Assembly: GCF_964204645.1 (NCBI RefSeq)
Contig: NC_134025.1
Location: 6,887,001 to 6,951,000 of the forward strand
Source: Tubulanus polymorphus
Taxonomy: Eukaryota > Nemertea > Palaeonemertea > Tubulaniformes > Tubulanidae
Reading direction: 5' to 3'
Length of the DNA: 64,000 bases
Positions 35,193 through 49,734 of the stretch are shown here, piece after piece (position 1 is the first letter of the stretch; each line of letters starts with the position of its first letter). A program made the translations under genes and the position numbers. Below the pieces are notes generated by a model. That model worked only from the letters and a program-made list of their open reading frames with translations. It ran no database searches and was not told the origin of the DNA.

Positions 35193-36918
35193 ATGGCAAC
35201 GAAAGTATCGCGTCAACCTCAACATAATCACTGCCGGGGTAGCAAAAAAGCAAAAAGTGATGAGGAATTGAGGAAGAATGCCTTCACAGTCAAAGCAAAT
35301 CAACGAGGAGCATCGGTGAGCACATTTTTATCAACAATCGACATCAAAATTAATTGTTCTTCCTTTCATAATACTGTAGAACCTCTTCCATCAGGGTATA
35401 TAATGTATCAACATGAGTTCTGTTTCTTTTTGTCCTTGTTGGGTTGTGCCTAAATTATGTCCTGACCGTAGCGTAATAATGGTTGAATCGTAGCAGCCCA
35501 GGGCCAGGGGGAATGTTTGTTGACTTTTGACTTTCTTGTTTCACTGGGATTCAAGCTTTTTTTACTTGTTTGTGAGTGAAGCAATGAATGTATGTTTCCA
35601 AGGACAGTAAAATCATGGCGCCACTTAAAAAACCAACTGGGGACCGCAGAGTGTAGGTTTTTAGGGACTGTAGGTTAAGGGTCCGATCAGAGAGAGAGAG
35701 AGAGGTACCGTAGTAAGGGTTTAGGGTAAGGTTATACATTGCCATTGTGATGATGATAGGGTAAGGCTGAATTAGTAAAGGAAGGTCATTATAGGCGCAA
35801 ATGAAAGTGCATTTTGTTGAATGTTTTAATTCTAATGTGAATCATCCATTTTCTAGGTTGGTAAACCCCCAAAAGCAGGTGCTTATGAGCCGAAAGATTG
35901 TGGAAGTACAGAATTCAAACGATGTTATAAAAGGGGAGATTTTCCTATCGCATTAGAACACGACACAAAAGGAAACAAAATTGCATGGAAGGTAGACATC
36001 ACTTCGGATTCTAAATGTCCCTCGGATTCGAAAAGAAATGATACATACGTATATACAACTATTGAAAAATAAATCTATATTTTTCAGGTTGAGATTGAAA
36101 AGTTGGATTATCATCACTATCTACCTCTGTTCTTTGACGGTCTCCGGGAAACTGAACATCCATGCGAGTTCTTCGCTCGACAAGGCGTACACGACATGCT
36201 TGAACACGGTGGACAGAAAATTTTGCCAGTCATTCCACAGTTGATAATCCCTATTAAACGTACGTAATGCTATTATCGCGTTTAATTAGATATCATATCT
36301 CACAAATTGGTTCAGTTTAATCCAGATTTTGATCTAATCTGGGTATTATTAACAGTCCACCGATACTTGGATATGTTTAAAATATGATCTTTAATCCGTA
36401 TGATCTATACATCTGGATCAGCAAATTGAATGTTTTAGAAATGCTTCTATCAATTTGTTTGTTTATACCTTTATAGGCAGTTTGAATACGAGAAAGCCAG
36501 GCGTTGTTTGCACGACATTGAAAATTTTACAACATCTCGTAGTCTCTGGAAATCTAGTTGGCGAAGCTTTGGTTCCATATTACAGACAAATTTTACCAAT
36601 CCTCAACACATTCAAAAACAAAAACAGTGAGTGTTATGATATACCGGCATGTTCTCATTCTGGATGTCCCCGATTTTTAATTCACATAGTACTTAAATCA
36701 TTCATGTATTGTGTTTTATTATCGAAGCTCAATATCGGATAACAATTTTTTTTCCAGTTAACTCCGGAGATGGTATCGATTATAGCCAGCAAAAACGAGA
36801 GAATCTTGGCGATCTTATTCAGGAAACTTTGGAAGAATTTGAGAGACAAGGTGGCGAGGATGCTTTTATCAACATCAAATATATGGTGCCGACGTATGAA
36901 TCGTGTCAGCTCAACTAA
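35193..36918 (+). CDS. PACRG: Parkin co-regulated gene protein (PACRG)
   Basis: Five coding exons, 35193-35315, 35857-35991, 36088-36259, 36477-36626 and 36758-36918, join in frame to 246 residues, near the usual length of 240-260. Strings such as [54 protein letters not shown] and [16 protein letters not shown] are diagnostic. PACRG is a helical-repeat protein of the ciliary axoneme that sits at the inner junction of doublet microtubules, so it marks ciliated or sperm cells. In mammals the gene shares a bidirectional promoter with parkin; here the divergent neighbour is MRPS15 instead. The poly(A) signal is probably at 37422-37427. Confidence 0.96.
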
Positions 36919-37624
36919 ACGAAAAAAAGCATCATTCATGAAAAAAAGACTTTATTGGAAACCTACATTATTGTGAACACATTTCGACGTTTGCTTACAT
37001 GACTTGTTAATATAGATTTATATTTTAAAAAGGATAAATGTGATATTTGTGTATATATAGACAGATTTTTCTGTACTCGGTCCTAAGTATATGAATTTCC
37101 TAATTGTATACACATGTTCTTCAGATTGCAATATCTATGTTTTTAAGCGTATTATAGTACATTATCATGGACTTGAAATGAATTATTCTGATTTTATTAG
37201 AAAAAGACTGCATGTACGTAACCTATATTTCATAGTTTTCATCAGCTATCCATCCATGTTGTATTTTGAAATCTTTGTTAGATTATTTTAATTCATTACC
37301 TGTACTATAAAATACTTTTGGAATAAATTGTAAAAAGTCAACTTCTCATTTGAGAAATTTGGCAAAACTTATTTATTTGTTATCATTTTTATTATACTAT
37401 GTGATCTTGTGTGCAGTCTGAAATAAAGTTATTAATCAAAAAAAGCAGACTTACTGGTTTCTTGTTGGGTTGATCGTAAAGTCAGACCTACCGAACCCTT
37501 GGCTGGTGAAATCTGAATGTTTGGACAATTACACTTGGTTTATTCTCAAGTAAACAGTGATATTTGCAAAGAGCAAAAAAAACGTACATGATATTTGCAT
37601 TACAGAGTACCCGGTAGGTTACAC

Positions 37625-37790
37625 AGGGGCTCGTATTTGGAGTTTGGGGGTGAACTGTAGCTTAGATCATCCAGTATCCCTGGTACTATATCCATATATA
37701 AAAAAATATTTTCTTTTTATATATATAGTACCAGGGATACTGGATGATCTAAGCTACAGTTCACCCCCAAACTTCAAATACAAACCCCTA
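37625..37790. repeat. Hairpin / short foldback element
   Basis: The segment from about 37625 to 37688 (GGGGGTGAACTGTAGCTTAG and beyond) is repeated as its reverse complement at about 37720-37790, with roughly 50 central arm bases identical and an AT-rich loop of about 35 bases. The outermost 15 bases carry a few mismatches. It has no coding capacity; probably a MITE or snapback remnant. Confidence 0.8.
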
Positions 37791-38539
37791 TGGTAGGCTT
37801 AACACGAACACTTGTAAATCTTCACACCAACAACTGTAAGACTTCTTCCCCGAGTTGCGAAAGGCACAGGAGTGTTCCGGCCGCCAAATTAATCACTCTG
37901 GTAAGTGAGGATGGTACCGCTGGCATGTGAGGTCACGAGAGTGCCTGAGTCACATGACCACTTTCACTTTGTGTCATGTGAGCTTGTTTATAGTTTCTGA
38001 ACGTAAACAGATTTTCATTTGAGCCAGTTTACTAAGCCTCGCGATGTAAGTATTTTTACTCGTACTTATCTTATCTGCATATAGAGTGGATACGTACCAT
38101 ACTTTTGGCATTGCTCTGACTTTGCCGGTTCCTCTGGCCCTAAAATAAATTGATTTCGTGAGAAAGAATTCGAACTTTTTTTGGTGGGTGGTTCCACCGG
38201 CGGCTTTGCCCTCGCCTCGGCTATGGGTGGATGATACCAGCAGTGTTCCTGGACCTATACAGGGATACTGTGTCTTCAAGGTAAGACTCAAGAATATGGG
38301 ACTAGTGGTTAGGTTTTTAGGGTTAGGTTATAGTTCCCTAATCTTCATTAATTACTATATATATTACTTGTCATTGATTATATATCATCATTTAATCACA
38401 TTATCAATTACTATTGTTATTACTTATTTGATTACTATCACTACATATATATTGCTATAGTCCCCTATTCTTGAATCGCACCGCGGGTTAAGCAAGGCTA
38501 TAGGCCTATATTTAAATCAACTCTCATCAACCCTGCAGT

Positions 38540-38640
38540 TGTGTTCTGTGGCTCAGTGGGTAAAGCACTGGACTACTGCTGGATTTACTTTTTTTCTGTT
38601 AACTGGATTTCTTTTGTTTGGTTTTGAATCCCAATTTTGC
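38540..38640 (+). repeat. tRNA-derived SINE fragment
   Basis: A good RNA polymerase III A box, TGGCTCAGTGG at 38549-38559, is followed 60 bases later by GGTTTTGAATCC at 38620-38631, a two-mismatch B box. The intervening sequence does not fold as a tRNA, so it is more likely a tRNA-derived SINE head than a functional tRNA gene. Confidence 0.45.
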
Positions 38641-39321
38641 AAGTCAGAATTCTACTGTATTGCGCATGCGCCAATGTACTCGCCTACGGCTTACCTGTGG
38701 TAATCACCGTACAGTCACGTACGGGTAACAACAGCCTGTTTTTTATCAAGTTAGATTAAAGATTTGATGAACTTGAATTAATTGCAGAGGGGAAAAAAGT
38801 TTAAAAAGTGTGATTGAAAAAAATTAGTCATTGAATGCATTACTCATTTAGTGATTGCAGAAAGGGGATAAAAATAGATAGAATTTACTTTATTGGAGGA
38901 ATCATACAAAATGTTTGTTTTTATTTTCATAGCTATAATGCTATCATAAAAATGTTTATTTTTATTTTCATAGCTATGCTCGAAAAGGGGGGGGGGCAGC
39001 AGTAAAAATAATTTTGCATTTTTTGTAAAGGTACCTAGAATTGGAAAAATCTACATTAATGTTAGGAAGAGGAGTGTTAGCCGATATTGTATGATGTCGA
39101 TTGAGCTCTGAGGATGTAAACTCAGTAAATGTAAACCCTAGGACCCTTTATATATGAGAACTGATATTTAGATCTAGAATGTGGCGCGTGTGAGCTGTGT
39201 TAGATAATAAATGTTGTATAATCTGATTGAGCACATGACATACTGTACTCTTATGAAATAAAGGTCATGTGATATCATACTCTTCTCAGCTGACTGTGTT
39301 TCGTGATAACAATTATGTCAT

Positions 39322-39351
39322 GTCATGTGATCATGGTCTAGGCTATAAATA
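39322..39351 (+). promoter_or_regulatory. Cathepsin L core promoter: E-box and TATA box
   Basis: GTCATGTGAT at 39322-39331 is an M-box/E-box type site and TATAAATA follows at 39344-39351. A GTAGGC donor near 39427 and a TTTATAG acceptor ending at 39627 would define an untranslated first exon of about 50 bases starting near 39375, at the expected distance from the TATA box. Confidence 0.5.
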
Positions 39352-39646
39352 TGTATGCATAGATGTAGTTGTTAACATTCCTTCAGTTAGGCCTAGTCGG
39401 TGGAATATATACTTGTACTTAAAAAGGTAGGCTTGGATGGGATATTTTATCATATTGGGGCTAGAAATGATCTGAATACTGCGGCATAGTGTTTTGGACG
39501 TAGTGTTTTCTACCACTTGCATATTGTGGATTATTTAGAGTGTGTAGAAAGTTGATTTTTAATCATGGACTTCTGCAATTGGAATGAAATACGAATGTGT
39601 TTATTCGAATATATGATTTCTTTATAGATTTTAAAAGTGAAGAAAG

Positions 39647-41710
<2,064 letters not shown>

Positions 41711-44700
41711 AAAAGTTGAAGTACCTGTGATTGTATGTAAATATATGATTCTTGTTACAGAAACCTATGAATTAAAATATTTTTCAAAGTAGTAATGTTA
41801 TTTAGGTCACTTTGTGTCAGTTTTTTTGCCAGTCAGTCCTCAGGGCTGTATTTTCTATCTAAGATACTGATCATTTCATGCTTTGAATATGCTTTAATGA
41901 TCTCTTGCGAATTTTCATGGCTTTAGTCAACTTAAAAAGAACAGGATCTGAACAGTAATTGATACTTCATTGCAGTATTTTTAACGACAAAATCTCATTG
42001 ATAAGAACCTTTTTGTACTGCACAAGATGTATATTCAAATGTAAATCATTATGTCACATTTTAGTTGCGGATGCTTACACTTTGAAGATTATCCTTTAAA
42101 GATTTGCAAATTCATAACTTATTTTTAGAAAGTATGGCGTATAACTCCCGATATGTTTGTTTGAGTGTCACCTACTTTCACCGGTGATTGTATTTGGAAT
42201 GTGTCAAAATGCTGCTGATAAGAGATATTTGCAATAGTGATATATCATTAAGTTGTAATACGCGGTAGATGTGTGGTATTGTATGATATTAATGAGTAAT
42301 GAGTGTTATCCGCCTTTCAACTTGTATACATTTGTACGAAATCACGCACTTCTCATTACATAGCGCCTTACCAAAACCTTGATGAATTGAAGTTTTCTTT
42401 AGCTTTTATGCAGGGTAATTTTGAAGTGCCTCTACATTTTAAATTTTTTTTGTGAATATCCGTATTACCAGTATGTTGGATGCTCTTTTTTCCATCACTG
42501 TAATGTAACTATGTTTTTCTTTTTCTCGGTTTAAAAACTAAACGTTTACTTCAGAGGTCTAATCCTGTAACATTTTAAGTCTTGTACAATGTTTGTGACA
42601 AGTGTGTGAATGAATTTTTGATAAATCCATACCATATTTGTATAATAAAATTTATTTTAATTGAATATAAATATGTTCTTGATTGTTTTTCGCGGTGAAG
42701 GCATTGATCAGTATTAAAGGAAAACTAAAAAATGGGTAGAAGTTCAAGCCATGTTGATTGAAATATCTACCATAGTTTGGGGATGAAGTTAATCACTATG
42801 CTGAAAACCAAAGGGGCTGCTCTACAGATGTTAGCGCATGACAATTTTTAGCCAGTGTTGCCATAAAACAGATAGTCAAGGGATTAACAAACATGAAGGG
42901 TGCGTCATGTAAATCATTGAATTTGCCAGTAGCATCGAAAAAAGCACATGGCAGTGAGGCTGCTTAAGTCGCAGAAATAAAACTGGAACCATAGACGTAT
43001 TTTCATATTAGGCTAAACAAAATGATACCTTGTTTCTCCGCAGCGGCCGGGTCATTTTAGTAAAATATGATAAAATTTGTAAACAGTTCATTTCTATATA
43101 TGTCTGTTATGGTAAAATTGATCACGATTTTAAAAAAAGTAATGTATAGGGTAGATAAGCGGCTGGCCGGGTCAACATTTAAGCTCAGCAGAGCGGAGAA
43201 ACAAGGTATCATTTTTTTTTAGCCTTACAGTCGAACGTTTTTACGCCCGAACATCGGGGGACTAAAAAGTAGGTTCGTTAAAACTGATAGTTTGTTATAT
43301 CCGGTATGAAATTAAACTGTCCTATTTGGGACAAAAATCTAGGTTTGTAATAACCGTTAAATTGTCATATCCGAGGTCACAACAAAATTCAATGTACACC
43401 TATTCCATGTATGATCAGTTAGTCATGACCGAAAAATAAAATGAGAACTGAAGAAAGAGATGCAACTTTTCTTTAAAAATATTTTATTTTCCAGAAACTA
43501 TTGACCTTTAGCCATTTCCATACTAGACTGTATTGAAGAAATTGCACACAGGAAGGCCAAGTTAAATGGTATAATCAAGATGAACAAAGGCTTCTAAATG
43601 TCCTAAACATCTATGGGTTGGTTAAGATCGACAACAGATTTTGTCTGGTAACGATTTCAGCATAAAATGATTACTGTTACCCATGATGGGGCCAATAATG
43701 AGTCAGAATGGAAATATATGTACGTGCGTATGATCAAGTTAACAAGACAAACAAATCAGATATCTCGCAAAGTCTTGGAATGATACATCACTTGCACATG
43801 ACATGTAAACCATTACAAACCTGGGAGCAATTTATGTGAAACACTGAAAATTCACTGATTACCAGAATTCTCACGAAGATGTAAGGAAAGTAGGGACTTA
43901 AACAATCATGGGGTAGTATTTGCAATACATTTCCCACCCACCTACCCGCAAGGAGCACATGATATGATACAATGTGCATATTAAAACAAAAATCTCTATA
44001 CAAAACGTCTCTATTAAAAAAATTGTATTCATTATCATGACAAAAATATCCCACAGTTAGGTTCTGGTAGTAATGACAAATGTAAATAAAAAAGACATCA
44101 GCAATATCTTGCTAGGAAGTGAAAAACCTACGGAGAATGATATCTACAACCCTATTTAACCAGCGCGCCTATCTCTTTACCATTTCGCTATCTATGGAAT
44201 CTAATGAATATGATAAAATACAACCGGGAAAAGAAACAAGTGGTTCATGCCATCTGTTCTGTTCATACGTTCTATCAACACGCATTTACACTTCATGATT
44301 GTATTTTGAGAATTGTATATCATCGATACCAGGAGAACGATTTATTGAAACTCAGACGAATGAGATACATCACGTCATAGGGATAAATGCACTGAAATAT
44401 TGCTTAAGAATAGTGCATTTGCTTTAACATGCAAACAGAGTTCTCCCCACCAAAAATTCTCAAATATGATGCGGTTAAAAATCTTATGATTTTTGTAATA
44501 ATCATTTCAATAAATACATTATAAAACACATAAGACAGTCTTTTGTTCATCGTGGCTGAGATATTTCACGAAAACTTCATTGCAAAATGTAACCACAACA
44601 TAAAGACCCCCAACTAGAATTCAAAAAATTGAATTTTACCCTCGATGTCAATAGTAACACGTTCTTGCCCAAGTACTGTGATTAAAGCTCAAAACCGATA

Positions 44701-44981
44701 CATTCTATCAAATGAGCCTCAACCCATTCATAACAACACGTTTTTGTAATGGCAATTCCCATGGGCTTAAACACGTGTTTTTATTGTAGAATATCGTCTC
44801 ACATACCGCAGTGGGTTCATATAATTCAGAGCAAGTCTTTTATTTCCATTCATTGTTCTTGTGATTTGAAGACTTGTCTGAATGAAGATACAATTCTGAA
44901 AATTTCCCAAAGTCCATTCTTAATTTGTGGAAGCTGCTCTGGAATGATCTCTTACATTTCCTAGATTACCGCTGATTAACA
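41711..44981. other. Convergent 3' UTRs of cathepsin L and IP3 3-kinase
   Basis: The cathepsin L 3' UTR runs to about 42660. From about 43483 (AATAAA complement at 43483-43488) to 44981 is the probable long 3' UTR of the inositol kinase on the minus strand. A MITE lies between them at 43011-43224. No additional gene is visible. Confidence 0.5.
43011..43224. repeat. MITE with TTA target duplication
   Basis: A 214-bp element starts GGCTAAACAAAATGATACC and ends with the inverted complement of the same sequence (CAAGGTATCATTTT...TAGCC); the terminal inverted repeats are about 31 bp. TTA flanks both ends (43008-43010 and 43225-43227). A three-base TWA duplication is typical of PIF/Harbinger (Tourist-like) elements. 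No coding capacity. Confidence 0.75.
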
Positions 44982-47900
44982 TCATGGGTTCATTTCAAGT
45001 TCTTCAATTATCTGGAAATATGAAAAAAGCTTAAGCAATTTAACTACAATTTAATACAATAAATACGCATATATAACGGTACTTACTGCTATCAGATTAT
45101 CCATTCCATGGAGATACCCATCTTCATGGTTGCCTAAGACCCATGGGCTCCGGTGATTAAGAGGTTGGCTTACTGGCATAGTTTTGGCAAAGTCAATCAT
45201 CCAAGCACCAACATTATCATCTTGATCGTACAATATGAGCAATGAACTTCCAATGATCTACAAAGAAAACATCGAACTTGACTTCAAGAAAGTGGCAAAA
45301 CAGTTCGTTTGATCTAAAGACAAATCTAGACAGTTATACAACGCACAAATGCTCCATTGGATTCTTTTAAACAATTTAAGACAATGACAGCCTCACACGT
45401 ATACCTACCTCACGATATTTGAAAAATTCTGATCGCTGTAATTTGTCTCGTATTTCTTTGAGTCGATTCAGTAGTGGAATCTTTATTGATTCTTTCATTT
45501 GGATAAAGCTACCAACCACATCAACAACCTTTAAACAAAAAAAAAACATGTGATTATTGGACTAGTGATGCTGCTATAAATGGATTAGAGTTAGCTGAGA
45601 TATACAGTACATAGAAGATACAAATACTCTGTCTAGTTGAATCTTGGGAGTATTGAGAATATGTTAAGTGTCTGGATTTTCAAAGGCTTGAGCGAAACCA
45701 ATATCGAGTGACTAAAGAAACCTACTATCGATAAATACGTACCTCATGCCTTTCCCTAATTCTTCTTAAATCCCTTCTTGGAATTTCACCTGACATCTGC
45801 AAAAGCATTCCAAAGAAATTCAGAAACCAGATTAAAAACACAACACTCTTAATTTTCATTTATCGCGTTTATACCGAATCTAGATCTTAAACAATCATAA
45901 CTAATGTACAACGACGACATGAAAGACATTTTGCATCTAAAATGAACATCTAATTTTGCACCTTAAAAAACCTATCAAACATCACGTTTTAATCAATGAA
46001 AGGAGGATTGATCAGGCAAATAATGCAGAATTATTTTAATGCATAGCATTTGTTAAATAGAACATGAACATTTTTTGGGTAATGGAGGATCGAGTTTGAA
46101 ATGTTGAAAAAGGGTGGTGCAAATGAGCATATGATGCTATGAACCATATGGACGCATGTTAAAGAAAATCAAAACTATGATCAAAATGAATCACTCCAAA
46201 AATACGTTTTCTCACTTAGAGAGAATCAATACTTTTTAGTTATCTATTTTTAATGTCGTAGCACCTGCCTACAACGTGTTTATGCCACCAGCCAATAAAT
46301 TCATAGAATGCAACTAGAAAAAACCCCGGAAAGAACTTTCAACATTAGACTCAATTAGACTCAAAAATTACCATATAAGTGAACATTGTAAGCCGTTACC
46401 ATACATGAGTGTGTTGAAACATTGAAATTTTGAATCAATTCCATAAAATTACACTACAGAAACGAAAATTCATAAAATGCATCTTTAACAATAGTGAGTA
46501 TTCACACATGAACTAGAAGAAATTTTCATAGATCTAATTGCAAGCCTGACCATGCTTTTCAATGATGGTGCAAGATGTAATGAATTTAAATTTTAAATCT
46601 ATCATTGAATACAAAAATGAAGTAAGAACAAAACCGCTAGGAGGATAAATTGAGACGGGAAACATTCCAACAAAAATTACAATGTATTATTGCACCAGAA
46701 GTCAGTAAAAATATATGGGAATTAGTGATCCTATTTATATAAAGAAAACTAGGTCGATGCAAATCAGTAAAACGATTCCCAAACTAACTTGTCCTGACTT
46801 AGTGAATTTACCTCTTTTGAGATCTACAGGATGAAACAGAAGAAAAGTAACAAGAAATCAATATTAAAAAGAATTGCCATAGGAAACTTAAGTCGAGTAT
46901 CTGAAAAGATTCAACTTTTTCATTTCGAGACAAACTGATCAGAGATTACAACGCATATATAACTGTAGTAAAGTTATGTATGGCACTTACTCGTATTGCT
47001 TCCACACGAAAACCAAGGGATGAAGTGGAACTATCTTTTTCTCTGAACTGAAACATAAAAGGCAGACACTGTTAATGTGATCTACATTATGACATCCTTT
47101 TTAGAATCTATCTTCGCAATTATCCGGGGCGGCCGCTATCATTTGACTTTTCCCTGACACGCACGTTGTTTTCCCTGACTTGATCGGCTAAGAATCCAAT
47201 CTATTAACACTCTATTCAAATATGTATAACATAGATAGTAATTGTTTGATTTTACACGTGATCTAGCAATCTCAACAAATTTCCTGACTTTTCCCTGATC
47301 ATTAGCATTTTTTTAAAACAAAATTCCAGACTATTCCCTAGTTTTTTTAAAGAAAAGAAAATTCCCAGGTAAGAGGCCACCCTGGTTATCACAGACAGAT
47401 ATAGCTGTAGATAATGTCAAAAATACATAAAGAGGACTCTTCGTGAATAGATGATGTATATAATCATCGGTATAATGACTCACTTCCATGTATCTGAGTT
47501 TAGTAACAGCTCTCTCTTCGTGTTCATCAGGGGTTGGGGCATTTGGATCTAACACGACTAATTTCTCGTACAAATCTTTCCGTCTCACCGGGTTTTTGAC
47601 CTCAGATTCTAAGAACGTTCTGAAATATAAAATGAGTGAATTCTCAAGAAATAATCACCATCATTGTGAAAAAATAAAGAATAGACAGAGATTTTTGGAG
47701 AAATCACTTTTTTCTCACAGTGAATCAACTCAGGAAACTTCTGAACGGAAGCAATTTCTAAATATACGGCTTCTAAAAATAACATTTCAAACAGGATAAA
47801 ACATGTTCAATGCACTCTAAGATTAACTTACCTCAATCCCATCTTTATATCCATGATGGATGGATTGTGGAAGTGGTGCAGTAAATCTTCCAATTCAATA

Positions 47901-49640
47901 AAATCTGAACAACATTTTGAGTTAAAAAGTACTAAAACCATATTACAAATATCTTCAAACTTATAAATCTTCTGGTCTAGATATAGTTCTTCCTTAAAAT
48001 GATAACTAAGTGAGGCATCAGAAAAAACTACTCTGGTTGGAAATAAATTCATCTCTATTATTATGAGGAGCAAAGTCAAATTGCTCTATAAAACTGACGC
48101 CAGTGTTTCATGTTCGTCGTTTGACTTTGTTTATCTATTTAGATATGTGTTATGACATCACACAATACAAAAACATATCTTAAAAAGATTGAGATAAGAT
48201 GCTAAAAATGATAGGAATTCTGATTACTAAAACATCAAAATAGCTTTCTGACGTCATCAAATATTTCGTTAAAAATGCTACCTTTGAATAGACTAAGAGG
48301 TGTCGCAGCAAGATACACAAAACAAGCCTTAAAAAGTAACAGGATGGAATATAAATGGTTGCAATGGCAACTGCAAGTTAACAATCTCGCTGCTAATACA
48401 AGAACCACCGCTTGATCAAAACAAGAAAGAAATAGACAGGTAGTTAATGAATCTCTGCATGCAGTTCAAAGGATACAGTCTCCATTGAATTCGACTTCCC
48501 TGAAAAAAGCTGGCACCACATCCGCCGATACGTCATCCATCAAAGCCTGATAAACCTTAGTCTCGGTGTTGTCTTTCACGAGTCGTTTCTTCCATATTGT
48601 GCGCGGACCAGCAGGAGCGAATGATCCTTGAAAATATGATTTAAATTCAACACACAATGAGCTTGAAAGATCTTGATAGAAAAACAAGGAACTTCATATC
48701 AATAGATTTCTGAATGAGACGAGAAGATACACAATATCCGAAAGAAATCCCACAATAAATTTAGTACACCTGATGATGGCTAATAGTCTTTAGCCGAAAC
48801 GTTGCGCAAATATATAGTCTTTTAAATTTATTGTGGGATTTCTCTCAGTAGATTTCTGAATCTTTGGTAATCTTCGCCTCGAGAGAAATGAATAAAGATT
48901 AACTACTGTACATAAATATCCTATGTATGTATTTATGGTACTGTGTGTTCATATCCCCTCAAGTATCAATATCGCGATCAAACACATATTTTCCTCTTTA
49001 CCATGGGTTATTGATTCTTGTGTACAGGTCTAAATCAATTTGCTCCAGCGATTTGATCGACAGATTTTCTCAAAGAAATCTCTGCAAACACGGCACAATC
49101 AGCTGAATCTTTCAAGTTGATAAATTTCGAACTGAAAAAAAATTGAATCAAGACAAACAATTATTACCTGCGTGACCAGCAATTTGTATCCATTCGTTTC
49201 TTCTGTTTTTGATCAGTGCATCGCTAGCTGGAAGGGTGAGTTCCAAAGCATTCTGAAAAAAATTTCAGAACGGTTTTGAAAGACGGGCAGGCTAATACAA
49301 TAAACGATTCGAGTTCTTCCACCAAAGCAATTTCATATTCAAATAGAAATAAGGTTAGTTACATTTATCCGGGTTATTGTCAGTTTATAGATAAAATTCA
49401 CTGAGCCATGTTTGAAACAACCTTTAATGCTGAAGGTTTTCTTTTTCTAAATACATTGAACAACCTGCTTAATGCTTCGATGTTTTTAGAAAAATAAAAC
49501 CTTCGCTTTGCATGTAAAACATGAGAGGATTTCCATTTCGAAATGAATATACAAAACCATAAATAAACCTATCATCTGAGACCTCTCATTTCTCAGCCCC
49601 ATTAAATGAAATCTCATAGATAACTCATTCAAATTACTTG

Positions 49641-49734
<94 letters not shown>

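Larger units (their letters stand above)
36919..39646. other. Intergenic region between PACRG and cathepsin L
   Basis: Contains the PACRG 3' UTR, a hairpin element (37625-37790), a tRNA-like SINE fragment (38540-38640) and the cathepsin L promoter with an untranslated first exon. Open frames here have no recognisable content. Confidence 0.6.

Noticed and set aside
38310-38340. Telomere-like GGTTAGGGTTAGG strings here, near 2436 and near 35710
   Set aside because: Only one to three imperfect units at each place; expected by chance in AT-rich DNA with such words.
38540-38640. Possible functional tRNA gene
   Set aside because: The A box is good, but the cloverleaf does not fold, the spacing is too long and the B box has mismatches; treated as a SINE fragment.
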